Assembly: GCA_934202525.1 (NCBI GenBank)
Contig: CAKPYB010000002.1
Span: 1 to 64,000 of the forward strand
Length of the DNA: 64,000 nucleotides
Source: an uncultured Prevotella sp.
GTDB lineage: Bacteria; Bacteroidota; Bacteroidia; Bacteroidales; Bacteroidaceae
Direction: 5' to 3'
Position 1 is the first letter of the stretch, and each line of letters begins with the position of its first letter. Made by a program: the position numbers and the translations under genes. A model generated the notes under the pieces. The model did no database searches. It saw only the letters and a list, made by a program, of their open reading frames with translations, and was not told the origin of the DNA. Shown piece by piece: positions 36,789 to 47,048 of this stretch.

Positions 36789-37562
36789 ATGAAAGTATAT
36801 TTGTTCATTTCCAACCATAAGAAGTTGCTGAAGATGTATCTTCCATACATCGAAGCCTTGAATAAGCAGCTCGACATAACCAACAGTCTGGTTGATGCCG
36901 ACATTGTATTGATTATAGGAGCATGGACATGGCAGGGAGCCCAGATAGCCAAGAAAGCTAAGCAGATGGACATTCCCTACATCGTTTGTCCACTAGGCGA
37001 TATTTCTGAGCGAAACTGCAAGAACCCTTACTTGAAGCGTTCGCTGCAACAGGCTATGTATCAGAAAGCCATGTACGCCAAAGCCAACCTCGTGGTAGCT
37101 ACTACACCTATGGAGAAAAGCTATCTCGAAAAGAAGGGTTGGAACAAGCACATCGCCCTGATTCGCTATGCAGGCTACAGTCATCTTACCACAACCGAAG
37201 CCATGATACAGAATTGGCAGGAGACGGATGAGGAGACACTGTCAGCCTTCGAACAGCAAAAGGCAGAAGCTATCGCAGCACAGACCAAGCAGGCAATCAT
37301 CGCACAAATCATGCAGATAAAAAGCCGCATGCCGCATCAGAATATTCCGCAAAAATATCTTGACGATTTACACACTCTCCTCTATGCTGATGATTATGAT
37401 GAGGATGCTATCAAGCAAGAACTGGCAGAGAAGAAACTCTCTTCCTATGCCGCCTCCGTTTTCCAGACCATGACAGATAAAACAGGACTCACAGAAGGCT
37501 TCATGCCGATTCCTGCCAAAAAGGGCAGAAAGAGTAAAGAGATTCTGAAATTTGTAAAATAA
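36789..37562 (+). CDS. glycosyltransferase-4-like hypothetical protein
   Basis: 257 aa. The first ~125 residues (ADIVLIIGAWTWQGAQIAKK, then DIPYIVCPLGDISERNCKNP and ANLVVATTPMEKSYLEKKGW) resemble the N-terminal acceptor-side Rossmann domain of GT-B enzymes. The donor-binding C-terminal domain is missing and is replaced by a helical region. Probably not an active transferase by itself; it may work with the adjacent GT2. Confidence 0.6.
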   Translation: MKVYLFISNHKKLLKMYLPYIEALNKQLDITNSLVDADIVLIIGAWTWQGAQIAKKAKQMDIPYIVCPLGDISERNCKNPYLKRSLQQAMYQKAMYAKANLVVATTPMEKSYLEKKGWNKHIALIRYAGYSHLTTTEAMIQNWQETDEETLSAFEQQKAEAIAAQTKQAIIAQIMQIKSRMPHQNIPQKYLDDLHTLLYADDYDEDAIKQELAEKKLSSYAASVFQTMTDKTGLTEGFMPIPAKKGRKSKEILKFVK

Positions 37563-37593
37563 AAGAAATCTGAAGTTTGTGAAATAAGAAGAA

Positions 37594-40170
37594 ATGAACT
37601 TAGATAGAATAGAACAGCAGGCTGGTCATCTGCCAGCTTACCAGATAGCCGACTCTGTCAATGAAGCATTGATGGAGTCGGCTAACCTTGTTATTACAGC
37701 TCCTCCTGGAGCCGGTAAATCTACCCTTCTCCCGCTCACCATTCTGCGGGGCATGAGCGATCAGGCATTGGAAGGCTTCATCCATGAACATCTTAAAAGT
37801 CAGGGTAAGATTCTGATGCTCGAACCGCGCCGCCTGGCAGCTCGCCAGATAGCCGAACGGATGGCACAGATTCTGGGTGAGCCCGTGGGCAAAACCATCG
37901 GCTATCGGGTAAGATTCGAAAGCAAGGTTTCGGATGATACACGAATCGAAGTCCTTACCGAGGGCATTCTCACCCGAATGCTGGTCAATGATGCTACACT
38001 CGAAGGCGTTTCGTGCCTTATCTTTGATGAGTTTCATGAGCGCAGCATCAATTCCGATCTGGCGCTGGCGCTTGCCCGACAGACACAGGAAATCATCCGC
38101 CCCGACCTGAAAATCATTATCATGTCGGCAACCATTGATGCATCCACCATCTGTCAGGCTCTCCATGCTCCGCTCATCGAGAGTGAAGGCAGGATGTTTC
38201 CGATAGAAACCATTTATGCAGACCACGACATCGACAGATATCAGGTTGCACAGGAAATGGCTGCCACCATCTGTCAGGCTTTCAGAAATCAGGAAGGCGA
38301 CATTCTTGCCTTTCTGCCGGGACAAGGTGAAATCATGAAATGTGAAGAACTGCTTCGTTCTGCCTTATCTTCAGCAGAAATCTATCCGCTCTACGGCAAC
38401 CTCTCGCCTGAAAAGCAGAGGCTCGCTATTGCTCCTTCCAAGCCAGGCGAGCGGAAAATCGTATTGGCCACTCCTATCGCCGAAACTTCTCTTACCATCG
38501 AGGGGGTAAGAATCGTTGTGGATTCCGGACTCTGCCGGAAACTGGTTTACGATGCTCGTACAGGCTTGAGCCATCTCGAAACCGTTCGTATCAGTCAGGA
38601 CATGGCTACACAACGAAGGGGGCGTGCGGGCAGAATAACATCAGGCGTATGTTACCGGCTTTGGACACAGACCTCTGAACATCTGATGCCAGAACAGCGG
38701 CTGCCAGAAATACTGGATGCAGATCTCTCTTCCATGGTTCTCGACATTGCAGCTTTCGGCGAAAACAAACCGGAACTGCTGCCTTGGCTCACCCTTCCTC
38801 CCAAGGGCAACCTCGTATTGGCACAGCAACTTCTTAAGTCGCTCAACGCCCTCACTCCTGATCATGATGCTCACGCTCTCAGTGGCAGCATCACCGCAGA
38901 AGGCAACAGAATGGCTCAACTTCCTTGTCATCCGCGAATCGCCAAGATGATGATCAGCAGCGATTCTCCTTCAAGCCAAGCCCTTGCCTGCGACATTGCT
39001 GCTCTGCTGGAAGAGAAAGATCCGATGGGTGAAAATGAGGATTCTGACATGACGCTCCGCCTTTCACTCCTCCGCTCCGCACGCTGCAAGAAGAATCTGG
39101 GACGTTGGAACCGTATCGCTCAGATTGCCCAGGAATACAGGAAGATGCTGCGTATCAGGGAAGACAACGAGCCAATTGATGCTGAGGAAGTGGGCCATCT
39201 CATCGCCCTAGCCTACCCTGAGCGCATCGCCCATGCCACCGACCATGCGGGCAACTTCAAGATGTCGAATGGCAACACGATTTTCATCGACCCGTGCGAC
39301 AGCATGGCAGCAAACGAATGGCTTGCCATCGCATCACTCAACCTATCTTCAACCTCATCATCCAATCCCGCACAGAGACGTAAAGGAAGAGTATTTCTCT
39401 CAGCCCCCGTCAACTGGAAGAACTTGCCGGCACAAACCTGCGAGAATATTTCATGGGACAGCAAAGCGCTGGAGGTAAAGATGCAGCAGGAAACACGGAT
39501 AGGAGCGCTCATCATAGACAGCAAGCCGATACAAAATGCCAACCGAGAGACAGTTTCAGACATTATCTGCGAAGCTGCCAGAAAAGACGGACTCAGCATG
39601 TTCGATTGGAACGAATCGGTTCATCGCCTGCAACAGCGCGTGGCACAAGTAGCTGAGTGGCATCCGGAATTGGAGATTCCAGACCTGTCGACGGAGCATC
39701 TCCTGACAACTGCCCAAGCGTGGCTCCCATTCTATCTTGAAGAGGGCGGCAAGATGAAAACGACAGTAGCTGAGCTGAAGAAACTCAACCTGTGCGAAAT
39801 CCTTTGGAACATCCTTCCTTATGAGCTTCAGCAGGAGATAGACCGCCTTGCTCCCACCCACATCCGTGTACCATCGGGCAGCAATATCCGCATCGATTAT
39901 CGCCTGGGAGCCGAAGCCCCGGTTCTGAGTGTGCGGCTTCAGGAGTGTTTCGGAATGACATCAACTCCCACTGTCGATGCTGGCAGACAGCCCCTTCTGC
40001 TTGAGTTGTTATCTCCCGGCTTCAAGCCCGTTCAGCTCACTCAGGATCTCGCAAGTTTTTGGCAAGGCACTTATTTCGAAGTCCGCAAGGAACTGAAGCG
40101 CCGATACCCTAAGCATTTCTGGCCGGAGAATCCGTTAGAGAGCCAGGCCGTGAGAGGTGTCAAACGATGA
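37594..40170 (+). CDS. hrpB: ATP-dependent helicase HrpB
   Basis: 858 aa DEAH-type helicase. Walker A ITAPPGAGKSTLLPL, DEFH box IFDEFHERS, SAT motif MSATID, QRRGRAGRI in motif VI, and the HrpB C-terminal domain (~700 onward). Nucleic-acid remodelling role; the exact substrate is not established in this group. Follows the hypothetical GT-like gene by 31 bases. Confidence 0.93.
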   Translation: MNLDRIEQQAGHLPAYQIADSVNEALMESANLVITAPPGAGKSTLLPLTILRGMSDQALEGFIHEHLKSQGKILMLEPRRLAARQIAERMAQILGEPVGKTIGYRVRFESKVSDDTRIEVLTEGILTRMLVNDATLEGVSCLIFDEFHERSINSDLALALARQTQEIIRPDLKIIIMSATIDASTICQALHAPLIESEGRMFPIETIYADHDIDRYQVAQEMAATICQAFRNQEGDILAFLPGQGEIMKCEELLRSALSSAEIYPLYGNLSPEKQRLAIAPSKPGERKIVLATPIAETSLTIEGVRIVVDSGLCRKLVYDARTGLSHLETVRISQDMATQRRGRAGRITSGVCYRLWTQTSEHLMPEQRLPEILDADLSSMVLDIAAFGENKPELLPWLTLPPKGNLVLAQQLLKSLNALTPDHDAHALSGSITAEGNRMAQLPCHPRIAKMMISSDSPSSQALACDIAALLEEKDPMGENEDSDMTLRLSLLRSARCKKNLGRWNRIAQIAQEYRKMLRIREDNEPIDAEEVGHLIALAYPERIAHATDHAGNFKMSNGNTIFIDPCDSMAANEWLAIASLNLSSTSSSNPAQRRKGRVFLSAPVNWKNLPAQTCENISWDSKALEVKMQQETRIGALIIDSKPIQNANRETVSDIICEAARKDGLSMFDWNESVHRLQQRVAQVAEWHPELEIPDLSTEHLLTTAQAWLPFYLEEGGKMKTTVAELKKLNLCEILWNILPYELQQEIDRLAPTHIRVPSGSNIRIDYRLGAEAPVLSVRLQECFGMTSTPTVDAGRQPLLLELLSPGFKPVQLTQDLASFWQGTYFEVRKELKRRYPKHFWPENPLESQAVRGVKR

Positions 40171-40303
40171 TAAGAAGATGTTTGAACCCGTCAATGTAGC
40201 ATAGCCTGCCAGCTTACACTCCTTAGACTCCGAGAAACTGAAAAAGTTAAAACAAAACGTTGAAAAAAATCCTCTCATCGTTGGCTTTGTCAAATAAAAA
40301 TAG

Positions 40304-40311
40304 TACCTTTG
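40304..40311 (+). promoter_or_regulatory. -7 box TACCTTTG for the AAA/nuclease gene
   Basis: AGTACCTTTGCAGC 28 bases before ATG 40339. Confidence 0.7.
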
Positions 40312-40338
40312 CAGCATCTTATTAATAATCATAGAGCT

Positions 40339-42111
40339 ATGGTAGTAAAAGAAAGAAGAAAGCGAATCTATCGCAAGCGCATACCATACGGTATGCAAAA
40401 CTTTGAGGATGTGATAAAAGATGATTGTTACTATGTTGACAAAACACCTTTTATCGAGGATATAGAAGAGGCTAACAAATACTTCTTCTACATTAGGCCT
40501 CGCCGTTTTGGCAAGACCCTTACCCTCTCCATGCTCGAAAATTACTATGATGTCAATAAGAAAGATGCCTTCGAGGACATTTTTGGCAAACTGTATATTG
40601 GACAAAACCCTACGCCTGAGCGCAACCAGTATTTGGTTCTTCATCTTAACTTTGCCCAAATAGTTGGCGGTTTGGACGATTATCAGCAGGGCATGGACAA
40701 TTATTGCAGTATCCGTTTCAACCTTTTCGTAGATCTTTACTCTCACCTATTGCCCGAAGGCACTAAGGAAGGCTTAAATCAACAGAAAGATGCAGTTTCA
40801 CAGTTGAGCTATCTTGACGGACAATGCCAAAAGACCAATCAGAAGATTTACCTCTTCATTGATGAATATGATCATTTCACCAATCAGATACTTGCCAACC
40901 AAGCGCATGAAGGCAACTATCGTCAGCAAACACATGGTGAGGGGTATCTGCGTAAGTTCTTTGATACCATCAAGGGTGCATCAGTCACAAGTTTGGGGCG
41001 TATCTTCGTGACGGGTGTCAGTCCTGTTACGATGGATGACCTGACAAGTGGTTTCAACATCGGAACCAACTATTCATTACATCCTCAGTTTAATGAGATG
41101 ACAGGATTCACGGAAGAGGAAGTGCGTGAGATGTTGGAGTATTATTCCAGCGTGCTGCCTTTCAATCATACTGTAGATGAACTCATTAAAGAGATGAAAC
41201 CTTGGTATGACAATTATTGCTTTTCTATCAAAAGATATGGCAAGACCACAATGTATAATTCTGTGATGGTGCTCAATTTCTTGGACAACTACATCCACAA
41301 TGATTATGACATTCCTGATTCCATGATAGAAAGTAACATCCGTATCGACTATGACAAGATACGCATGCTCATCCGTCATGACAAGGAGTTTGCCCATGAT
41401 GCCAGCATCATCCAGCAGTTGGTAACCAAGGGATATGTAACAGGCAAGTTGGTGGAGCACTTCCCTGCTGAGCGCATCAATGACCCAGATAATTTTGTAA
41501 GCCTGCTTTTCTATTTCGGTATGTTAACGATAGACGGAACCAGTGATGGTGACACTAAGTTTATCATTCCTAATGAAGTGGTGCGAGACCAGATGTATAC
41601 TTATCTACTAAACACATACGAGGAAAACGACTTGATATACGACACCTACGGAAAAGGCAAATTGGAGAGTCGATTGGCTTATCATGGCGACTACAAAGCA
41701 TACTTTGACTTTATCGCAGACAGTTTGAAGCGTTATTCTTCTCAGCGAGACAAGCAGAAGGGAGAGGCATTCGTGCATGGCTTTACCCTGGCAATGACAT
41801 CCCAGAATCGCTTCTACCGTCCTATCTCAGAGTTGGATAATGATGGTGGTTATGCCGACATCTTCCTTTGTCCGTTATGTGACATCTATAAGGACATGGT
41901 AGACTCGTACATCATCGAATTGAAATATTGCAAGTCCAGCACCACCGACGAGCAGGTGAAGCAACTCTTCAAGGATGCCTCAGCGCAAATATGCCGATAT
42001 GCCGATAGCGACATCGTGAGGGAGTCCGTCAAGACCACCACGCTCCATAAACTCGTTGTGATATATCGAGGAGCCGAGATGGTAGCATGTGATGAAGCCA
42101 ATGAGCAATAA
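40339..42111 (+). CDS. AAA ATPase with C-terminal PD-(D/E)XK nuclease-like domain (DUF1703 type)
   Basis: 590 aa from ATG 40339; earlier codons overlap the promoter. N-terminal AAA-ATPase-like domain: IPYGMQNFEDVIKDDCYYVD, Walker A RRFGKTLTLSM and Walker B IYLFIDEYDHF. The C-terminal part has a nuclease-like core (GGYADIFLCP, then YIIELKYCKSS, i.e. D...E-x-K). These proteins are abundant, often multicopy, in Bacteroidales gut species; the biological role is unknown. It marks the left border of the accessory island. Confidence 0.88.
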   Translation: MVVKERRKRIYRKRIPYGMQNFEDVIKDDCYYVDKTPFIEDIEEANKYFFYIRPRRFGKTLTLSMLENYYDVNKKDAFEDIFGKLYIGQNPTPERNQYLVLHLNFAQIVGGLDDYQQGMDNYCSIRFNLFVDLYSHLLPEGTKEGLNQQKDAVSQLSYLDGQCQKTNQKIYLFIDEYDHFTNQILANQAHEGNYRQQTHGEGYLRKFFDTIKGASVTSLGRIFVTGVSPVTMDDLTSGFNIGTNYSLHPQFNEMTGFTEEEVREMLEYYSSVLPFNHTVDELIKEMKPWYDNYCFSIKRYGKTTMYNSVMVLNFLDNYIHNDYDIPDSMIESNIRIDYDKIRMLIRHDKEFAHDASIIQQLVTKGYVTGKLVEHFPAERINDPDNFVSLLFYFGMLTIDGTSDGDTKFIIPNEVVRDQMYTYLLNTYEENDLIYDTYGKGKLESRLAYHGDYKAYFDFIADSLKRYSSQRDKQKGEAFVHGFTLAMTSQNRFYRPISELDNDGGYADIFLCPLCDIYKDMVDSYIIELKYCKSSTTDEQVKQLFKDASAQICRYADSDIVRESVKTTTLHKLVVIYRGAEMVACDEANEQ

Positions 42112-42134
42112 AACAAAAGCATACCACATAGGTA

Positions 42135-42163
42135 GCAGCCCTCGCTCTCCGAGCGTGGGCTGC
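42135..42163. terminator. strong GC-rich hairpin between convergent genes
   Basis: GCAGCCC (42135-42141) pairs with GGGCTGC (42157-42163), with an inner CGCTC/GAGCG stem. On the minus strand a T-rich run follows (TTTTGTTTTATT), so it probably ends the leftward primase operon. Confidence 0.65.
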
Positions 42164-42200
42164 ATTAGAGGCAACGCCGCCGCTCGGAGAACTTCGGCTA

Positions 42201-42761
42201 CTAGATGATGGTGATCCAGATGCTCTCGCCCCGGTCTCTCGCCGCCGTGATGGCATTGACGAGGCGATGCAGCCAGATGCGGGAGTTTACCACCATGCCT
42301 CGGAGTTTGTTTTCGCCCGGCAGGATGCAGCCCTGCGTATCATCGGGGTAGTTGCCGGCATGGATGCGGATGCCCTCAAAGCCAGGAACGCCCTGCAGCA
42401 GGGGCAGCCACTGCTTGAATCTCGGCGACTTGGTGATGAGCAGCGGATAAGTGCCCTCGGGTATGGCAGTCTTGCCCTTCATCTTCTGCGCCTTCTTCTC
42501 CGACACTCGCCCCAGGCGCACATTCTCCTCTTGGGGCAACAGGGTGATGCCCAGCAGGTTGCGCCACGTAGGCTCCAGGGTATCGCAGAAGTAGTGCTCC
42601 CCGTCCAGCTTGCCCACATCTACCACATGGCAGAAGCTGCGCTTCTGGTCCTTATTGAGCGTATAGTTCACCTTGCGCTCCACCTCCTCGTCCTTCAGGA
42701 TATACATACGCCCTATGGTGTAAGTATTCTGCTTAGCTATTCTTTTGAGTACGATTTCCAT
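42201..42761 (-). CDS. DUF5675 family protein
   Basis: 186 aa. The motifs [43 protein letters not shown] and DTQGCILPG define DUF5675. The fold resembles L,D-transpeptidase-like/cell-wall enzymes and the family is frequent in phages and integrative elements of Bacteroidetes. The invariant His and Cys (IHAGN, GC) are present. It follows the primase gene by eight bases. Confidence 0.85.
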   Translation of the reverse strand: MEIVLKRIAKQNTYTIGRMYILKDEEVERKVNYTLNKDQKRSFCHVVDVGKLDGEHYFCDTLEPTWRNLLGITLLPQEENVRLGRVSEKKAQKMKGKTAIPEGTYPLLITKSPRFKQWLPLLQGVPGFEGIRIHAGNYPDDTQGCILPGENKLRGMVVNSRIWLHRLVNAITAARDRGESIWITII

Positions 42762-42769
42762 AATTGTTT

Positions 42770-45226
42770 CTATTTAGATTCTTTTTTGAGAAAACATAGC
42801 TTGCGATAAAAACTGTAATTACCGTAATTGTAATTGCAATGGCTGTTATCAGCTGTGTTATTACCAGCATTAACGCCTTGTTCGCCTGCCTCCACTTTCA
42901 CGATATACTTTCTGAACACCCAGGTGGCTATCATCCGTCGGGTGCCCTTGGTATCCAGCCCCAAGTCGCTTCTCAACTGCTCAGCCTGCTGATAAGAGAA
43001 CTCATTTGGCAGAAGTTGCAGCATATTGGAAGGCCCTCTTTTGCTCGACTTCACTCCCTCCTGCTCCGACTTCACGATAGCATCTCGGAAGAATCTCATC
43101 TTGCAGTACAGGTCATACTGCTCGCTCCAGCGCACAAACTCCTCTATCTCGGATTCCCATTGGCACCCATTCGCCACATAGAGCACGCAAGCCTTCAGAT
43201 AGGCAATGACATTGGCTCTGAACGAGAGGTTCTCGTAAACCCTGTCTTGGCTCATACGGGCAAAGTCGGCATTCTCCTCTTTCAGCTTCTGTGCCAAGGC
43301 GAAAGCCTCAGGGCAATTGATAGTACCAGAAGCCATGTTAAGATGCTCGATATAGGGTTTTAAGTTCTCTCTGAATGTGTCATCGTATGTGCCATAGACA
43401 GGCATCTCGGCTCCTATATCACGCTCTGGGATAGTACAGAAGTTGATTCTAGAGATAGGACCATCGGTCAATACCTTGGAGAAATATCGGATACCCTTGT
43501 TGATGGTGGTCGAGGCATTCCAGTTAAATCGGATGGTTACTCGCTCCGTAACACTCTGCGTGCCCACTCGGGTTTGTCCATATTGATTACCAGGGTCGAA
43601 GGCGAGGCACATGATACGAAACTGCTGGTTGCCAATGCCCCTTAGGTTATCAAACTGGTCTATCTCGTTGAGAGCAGTATAGAGGAAATGCTCCTGCGCC
43701 TCGGCGGTACGCATCACGAAGGCAGGGTTGGTCATATCGGCGTCTATCTCCTGGATCACGAGGTTTTCAGGTCGCTTACGCTTATCCTTGTTAGCACCTT
43801 TTCTTGTCACCTCATCCTTCCACTCCTTCTCTCGTTTCAGGTTATCTTTGTCTCGTTTTCTGATGTCTTCCATAATCAGGTTGATAGGCATCTGCACGCA
43901 GTTCTTTCCTGCGCCCGTACCAGCTAAGAGACAACACATTAGCGTAGCCTCATGCTCCACATTGTCGATGTAATTAAAATAGGTGCGGCAGAGGTGGGTG
44001 GCTAGCGGAGGAAAGATGGCATGGGCTACGGCAGGCTTATAGATATCCGGTGTCTGAGACACGAGGAGCTCCACGAGCTTAGGCAGCTTCTTCGGCATCT
44101 CGGGCGGAGCGGGATAATCATCTTCGGAACTTTGAACATTGAGGTTTGAACTTTGAACTGTTTGATTACCTGCACTTGCGCCTTGAATTCTTAATTCTTC
44201 ATTATTAATTCTTAATTGATTAGCCTGAGTCTCTGCTTGCGCATTGATGCGGATTACATCTCTAGAGAATGGCTTCGAATTGTCTCCATATTTCTCATAG
44301 AAGTCATGGATCAGCTGCTGGCAGTCACGCTCTTGGGCGAAGCTAGGCATCTTCACTGCCACTACTCTTCTCAGCTCCTCTTCGCTCATCATCCTGCTCG
44401 CTCCTGCGCTCATGATGGCAAGAAGTGAGGAGTGGCGAGAGCCCTCGGTATCGATATTCACATTCTTCAGTCCTGCCGACTCCGTGAAGAGGTCGAAGGC
44501 TATCAGGCTCTTCTCGCTGGCGGTACCAGAGGTTGGTAATCCGTCAGGAATATTTTGTTGAGTGTTGAATGTTGAGTGTTGAATGTTGAATGGTTGGGGT
44601 TGAGTGCCCTGTTGCCGTCTGCCGTCGATGGTGAGACCACGCTTCAGATAAGCCTCTCTGCGAGCCTTCAACTCATCGGCTGGAAGCACAGCATACCAGT
44701 CCTTGGAGCGATAGATCTCCGAGTCCTGATCCGTGATAAAGAGGATTCTCTCTGGGGTGAAGCAACTCTCATCGCAGGGCACGCCAAGTGCCTCACAATA
44801 CGCTCTCTGCGTCTCCTCGATAGTCATACCTATCGGCATTCGGATGTCGATGTGGAGCTTCTCACGAGCCGAGTATTCCAGATGCAGTAGCATTCCATTC
44901 CAGATGGAGTCGCTGCAATTCAGCTGCCTTGCCATTTCGATGGCGATACCCACCAGTTCCTTATCATCGATGTCGATGGTGGTCTGGAAGAGGAAACTCG
45001 TAGGGTCAGCATCCTTCTGCGAGCGATGATTCTTGAGGAATCGGCTGTAGTGGCCGCAGCGGAAGGGCATCAGCCCCTTCAGTTTGTCATTGCCCCCACG
45101 TATCTGCTCCACCATATCGTGGAGCCAAGGCTGAGCTATCAGCTTGTCATATTCAGCCAGGGGCAGGCAGCTAGCGCTGCCCTTATTGCCCCCACGCTGA
45201 GGATTCATTGCAATAAAGTGGTTCAT
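42770..45226 (-). CDS. mobile-element primase/helicase: BT4734-like N-terminus plus DUF3987
   Basis: 818 aa. Residues ~40-205 are the BT4734/VirE-N-like domain ([20 protein letters not shown], then [20 protein letters not shown] and [12 protein letters not shown]). From ~380 a DUF3987 ATPase-like region follows ([20 protein letters not shown] with a GxGAGKN P-loop variant, then [13 protein letters not shown]). Linkers at ~215-230 and ~330-360 are encoded by mini-repeat DNA. Such proteins prime or unwind element DNA. ATG 45226 or the Met at 45208 could be the start. Confidence 0.8.
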   Translation of the reverse strand: MNHFIAMNPQRGGNKGSASCLPLAEYDKLIAQPWLHDMVEQIRGGNDKLKGLMPFRCGHYSRFLKNHRSQKDADPTSFLFQTTIDIDDKELVGIAIEMARQLNCSDSIWNGMLLHLEYSAREKLHIDIRMPIGMTIEETQRAYCEALGVPCDESCFTPERILFITDQDSEIYRSKDWYAVLPADELKARREAYLKRGLTIDGRRQQGTQPQPFNIQHSTFNTQQNIPDGLPTSGTASEKSLIAFDLFTESAGLKNVNIDTEGSRHSSLLAIMSAGASRMMSEEELRRVVAVKMPSFAQERDCQQLIHDFYEKYGDNSKPFSRDVIRINAQAETQANQLRINNEELRIQGASAGNQTVQSSNLNVQSSEDDYPAPPEMPKKLPKLVELLVSQTPDIYKPAVAHAIFPPLATHLCRTYFNYIDNVEHEATLMCCLLAGTGAGKNCVQMPINLIMEDIRKRDKDNLKREKEWKDEVTRKGANKDKRKRPENLVIQEIDADMTNPAFVMRTAEAQEHFLYTALNEIDQFDNLRGIGNQQFRIMCLAFDPGNQYGQTRVGTQSVTERVTIRFNWNASTTINKGIRYFSKVLTDGPISRINFCTIPERDIGAEMPVYGTYDDTFRENLKPYIEHLNMASGTINCPEAFALAQKLKEENADFARMSQDRVYENLSFRANVIAYLKACVLYVANGCQWESEIEEFVRWSEQYDLYCKMRFFRDAIVKSEQEGVKSSKRGPSNMLQLLPNEFSYQQAEQLRSDLGLDTKGTRRMIATWVFRKYIVKVEAGEQGVNAGNNTADNSHCNYNYGNYSFYRKLCFLKKESK
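44128..44222 (-). repeat. mini-repeats inside the primase coding sequence (1)
   Basis: Minus strand GGTAATCAAACAGTTCAAAG (44150-44169) plus AATTAAGAATTAATAATGAAG (44184-44222), read in frame as linker peptides [15 protein letters not shown] and [10 protein letters not shown]. Confidence 0.8.
44556..44594 (-). repeat. mini-repeats inside the primase coding sequence (2)
   Basis: Tandem CATTCAACATTCAACACTCAA units, read in frame as [12 protein letters not shown]. Confidence 0.85.
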
Positions 45227-45260
45227 GCTTAATTATACATTATTAATTATACATTATCTA

Positions 45261-45683
45261 TTACTCCTTATAGTCCTCCCACTCCACATTTTCCTTGAAG
45301 GGCTTGATAGCCTTCACCATCTCCTGGTGCTCACCCTTGAGGCAGCGCAGAATCTCCGCCTTGCTCATGTCCTTGGAGAAGGCATAGTTCACCTGCACGG
45401 TTCGCTTGCTAGTGCGCACCACCCCGTGCTTGGTCTTGAGAATCTCCGTGAAGGGCTTCTCTCGCTTGCCCTGCACATAAGGTTTGAAGTCCACCCAGTC
45501 GCCTCGCCCATTCTCGCCACCCGAGAATATCATCCTGCCCCTGATCACCTGCGGCTTGTCACTGATTACCTCCGTCTCGTTCCATGGCGCCTTGCGCACT
45601 GATACGTTACCATTCTCCTCGGTGATCACTGCACCGTCCACCTTTACTGCATTGAGCAGCTTCTTGCTAGTTGCTTTCTTCAT
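45261..45683 (-). CDS. hypothetical mobile-element protein
   Basis: 140 aa, Lys-rich, starting MKKATSKKLLNAVKVDGAVI. It has an alternating beta pattern to ~90 and a helical C-terminus (DMSKAEILRCLKGEHQEMVK). No known family recognised. It lies 34 bases upstream of the primase gene and 37 bases downstream of the next gene on the same strand, so it belongs to the leftward mobile-element operon. The 45227-45260 gap contains two ATTATACATT repeats. Confidence 0.65.
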   Translation of the reverse strand: MKKATSKKLLNAVKVDGAVITEENGNVSVRKAPWNETEVISDKPQVIRGRMIFSGGENGRGDWVDFKPYVQGKREKPFTEILKTKHGVVRTSKRTVQVNYAFSKDMSKAEILRCLKGEHQEMVKAIKPFKENVEWEDYKE

Positions 45684-45720
45684 AACTTTGTAAAAAAAAT
45701 AATGGGTTATTAATATCTCT

Positions 45721-46170
45721 TTAACTTAAAATAAAAATTGGGAACACCTGATGGTTCACCATCATCACGTCGTCATAGAAGTGGAGGTCAAACTTCTTGT
45801 CCGTTCTCTCCATGACGGGCGGCACATCCAGCTCATACTTCTTGCGCTTCACCTCGTCCTGGAAGTCAGCCACCAGCTTCTTCCCTACCCACTCCATGGC
45901 TTTCTTGCCCTTCCAGCCCACGTCGCAAGTCAAGTCCAGAAACATTCTCACGTCGCACATCGGAGCCGACACCATGCCGCCCTCCTGTAGCTTCAGGTCA
46001 AACCAGTGGAGCATGCCCTGGGATGCCATCACTCTAGCCACCACTCGTTCGGGCTTCAGCCCAAACATGTCCACCACGTCGTTCACCAGGAAGAGCACCA
46101 CTCCCTTCTCATTCACTGCGCCTCTCATATCCCCGAATATCGGGTGCTGCGCCATTAGTCTTGTAAACAT
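45721..46170 (-). CDS. hypothetical mobile-element protein
   Basis: 149 aa from ATG 46170 (the frame is open 39 bases further, but that part lies in the structured leader). It contains a segment resembling an antirepressor-like Bro-N fold (VLFLVNDVVDMFGLKPERVV, then KRKKYELDVPPVMER), though weakly. No firm family. It is the first gene downstream of the promoter at 46251 and its leader hairpin; the primase genes follow. Confidence 0.6.
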   Translation of the reverse strand: MFTRLMAQHPIFGDMRGAVNEKGVVLFLVNDVVDMFGLKPERVVARVMASQGMLHWFDLKLQEGGMVSAPMCDVRMFLDLTCDVGWKGKKAMEWVGKKLVADFQDEVKRKKYELDVPPVMERTDKKFDLHFYDDVMMVNHQVFPIFILS

Positions 46171-46207
46171 ATTATATGTATTAAAAGATTGAGAACCCGC
46201 AATACGC

Positions 46208-46258
46208 AAAGTCCCCGCAACCAGACGCGCTGTGCATCTGATTACGGGGACAAAGGTA
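46208..46258 (-). promoter_or_regulatory. -7 box plus leader hairpin before the primase operon
   Basis: Minus-strand TACCTTTG (46251-46258) is followed by GTCCCCG...CGGGGAC enclosing CAGATGC/GCGTCTG. The closing strand is followed by TTTGCG. The layout matches the Abi_2 stub leaders at 52141 and 56142. Confidence 0.65.
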
Positions 46259-46332
46259 CTAAGAAGTAAAATGTTATCTTTATAACTGTTATATAATATT
46301 ATACGATTATATCAGCTATAAGTATCTGAAAA

Positions 46333-46827
46333 TCAAGAGATATATTCCAATAAAATTCTTCGAATATTTTTTGCCTCATTACACCAGGCATTATAATTAC
46401 TAAACTGTGATATGTTATTGCTCACCGATGCTTTAGCCACACCTTCGATATGCGAAGCATTCAAGAATAGGGCTTGAAAAGGTTTCCACATGATAGTATT
46501 GTTAGCAGGGTGCTTCACTCCCAGAATATCGGATACGATATACACCATATATCCATACTCAGCCTGCGTACGATCCCATACATACCAAGAGCCCTCAGTA
46601 TGAATATACTTATGTTCTGCCAGTGTTTTCCATATCAGGGCAGCCTTCTCAGTCTTGAGTCTGGGGTCCACCTTGATTTCCTGGTCTCCTTTAAGATTTT
46701 GGGTACTAGCAGCTGTATTCTGCAAAAAATCACTCACCTGCGCATTGCTACCAATGACTACAGAGCAATTCAGTATGGTTACTCCACCAGTCAGAATTGC
46801 CTGGGCAAAAATTTCTTCTAACGACAT
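46333..46827 (-). CDS. hypothetical protein of the mobile element
   Basis: 164 aa. N-terminal MSLEEIFAQAILTGGVTILN, central KAALIWKTLAEHKYIHTEGS and a C-terminal helical block NISQFSNYNAWCNEAKNIRRI. Similar small proteins accompany Bacteroidales integrative elements, but I do not recognise a named family. Separated by ~160 bases from the next leftward gene, with its own start at 46827. Confidence 0.6.
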   Translation of the reverse strand: MSLEEIFAQAILTGGVTILNCSVVIGSNAQVSDFLQNTAASTQNLKGDQEIKVDPRLKTEKAALIWKTLAEHKYIHTEGSWYVWDRTQAEYGYMVYIVSDILGVKHPANNTIMWKPFQALFLNASHIEGVAKASVSNNISQFSNYNAWCNEAKNIRRILLEYIS

Positions 46828-47048
46828 TTTCCTTTTCTTGTTAGAATGTTAATGATAAAGAACAAGTCACGTTTACCTATCATTGGGGAAAGGACTTCTA
46901 GCAAACGGTGTCCGCACACAACCTTGTTGCATATGGTAGTTTTTAAGGCAAATGATCTTCGCCCATTCTGATATGAATCTTCATAAGGGTGTTGGAAATT
47001 TATTAGTTTTACATTATATGATTATAGGTAGTTACACCAAATCAGCTA

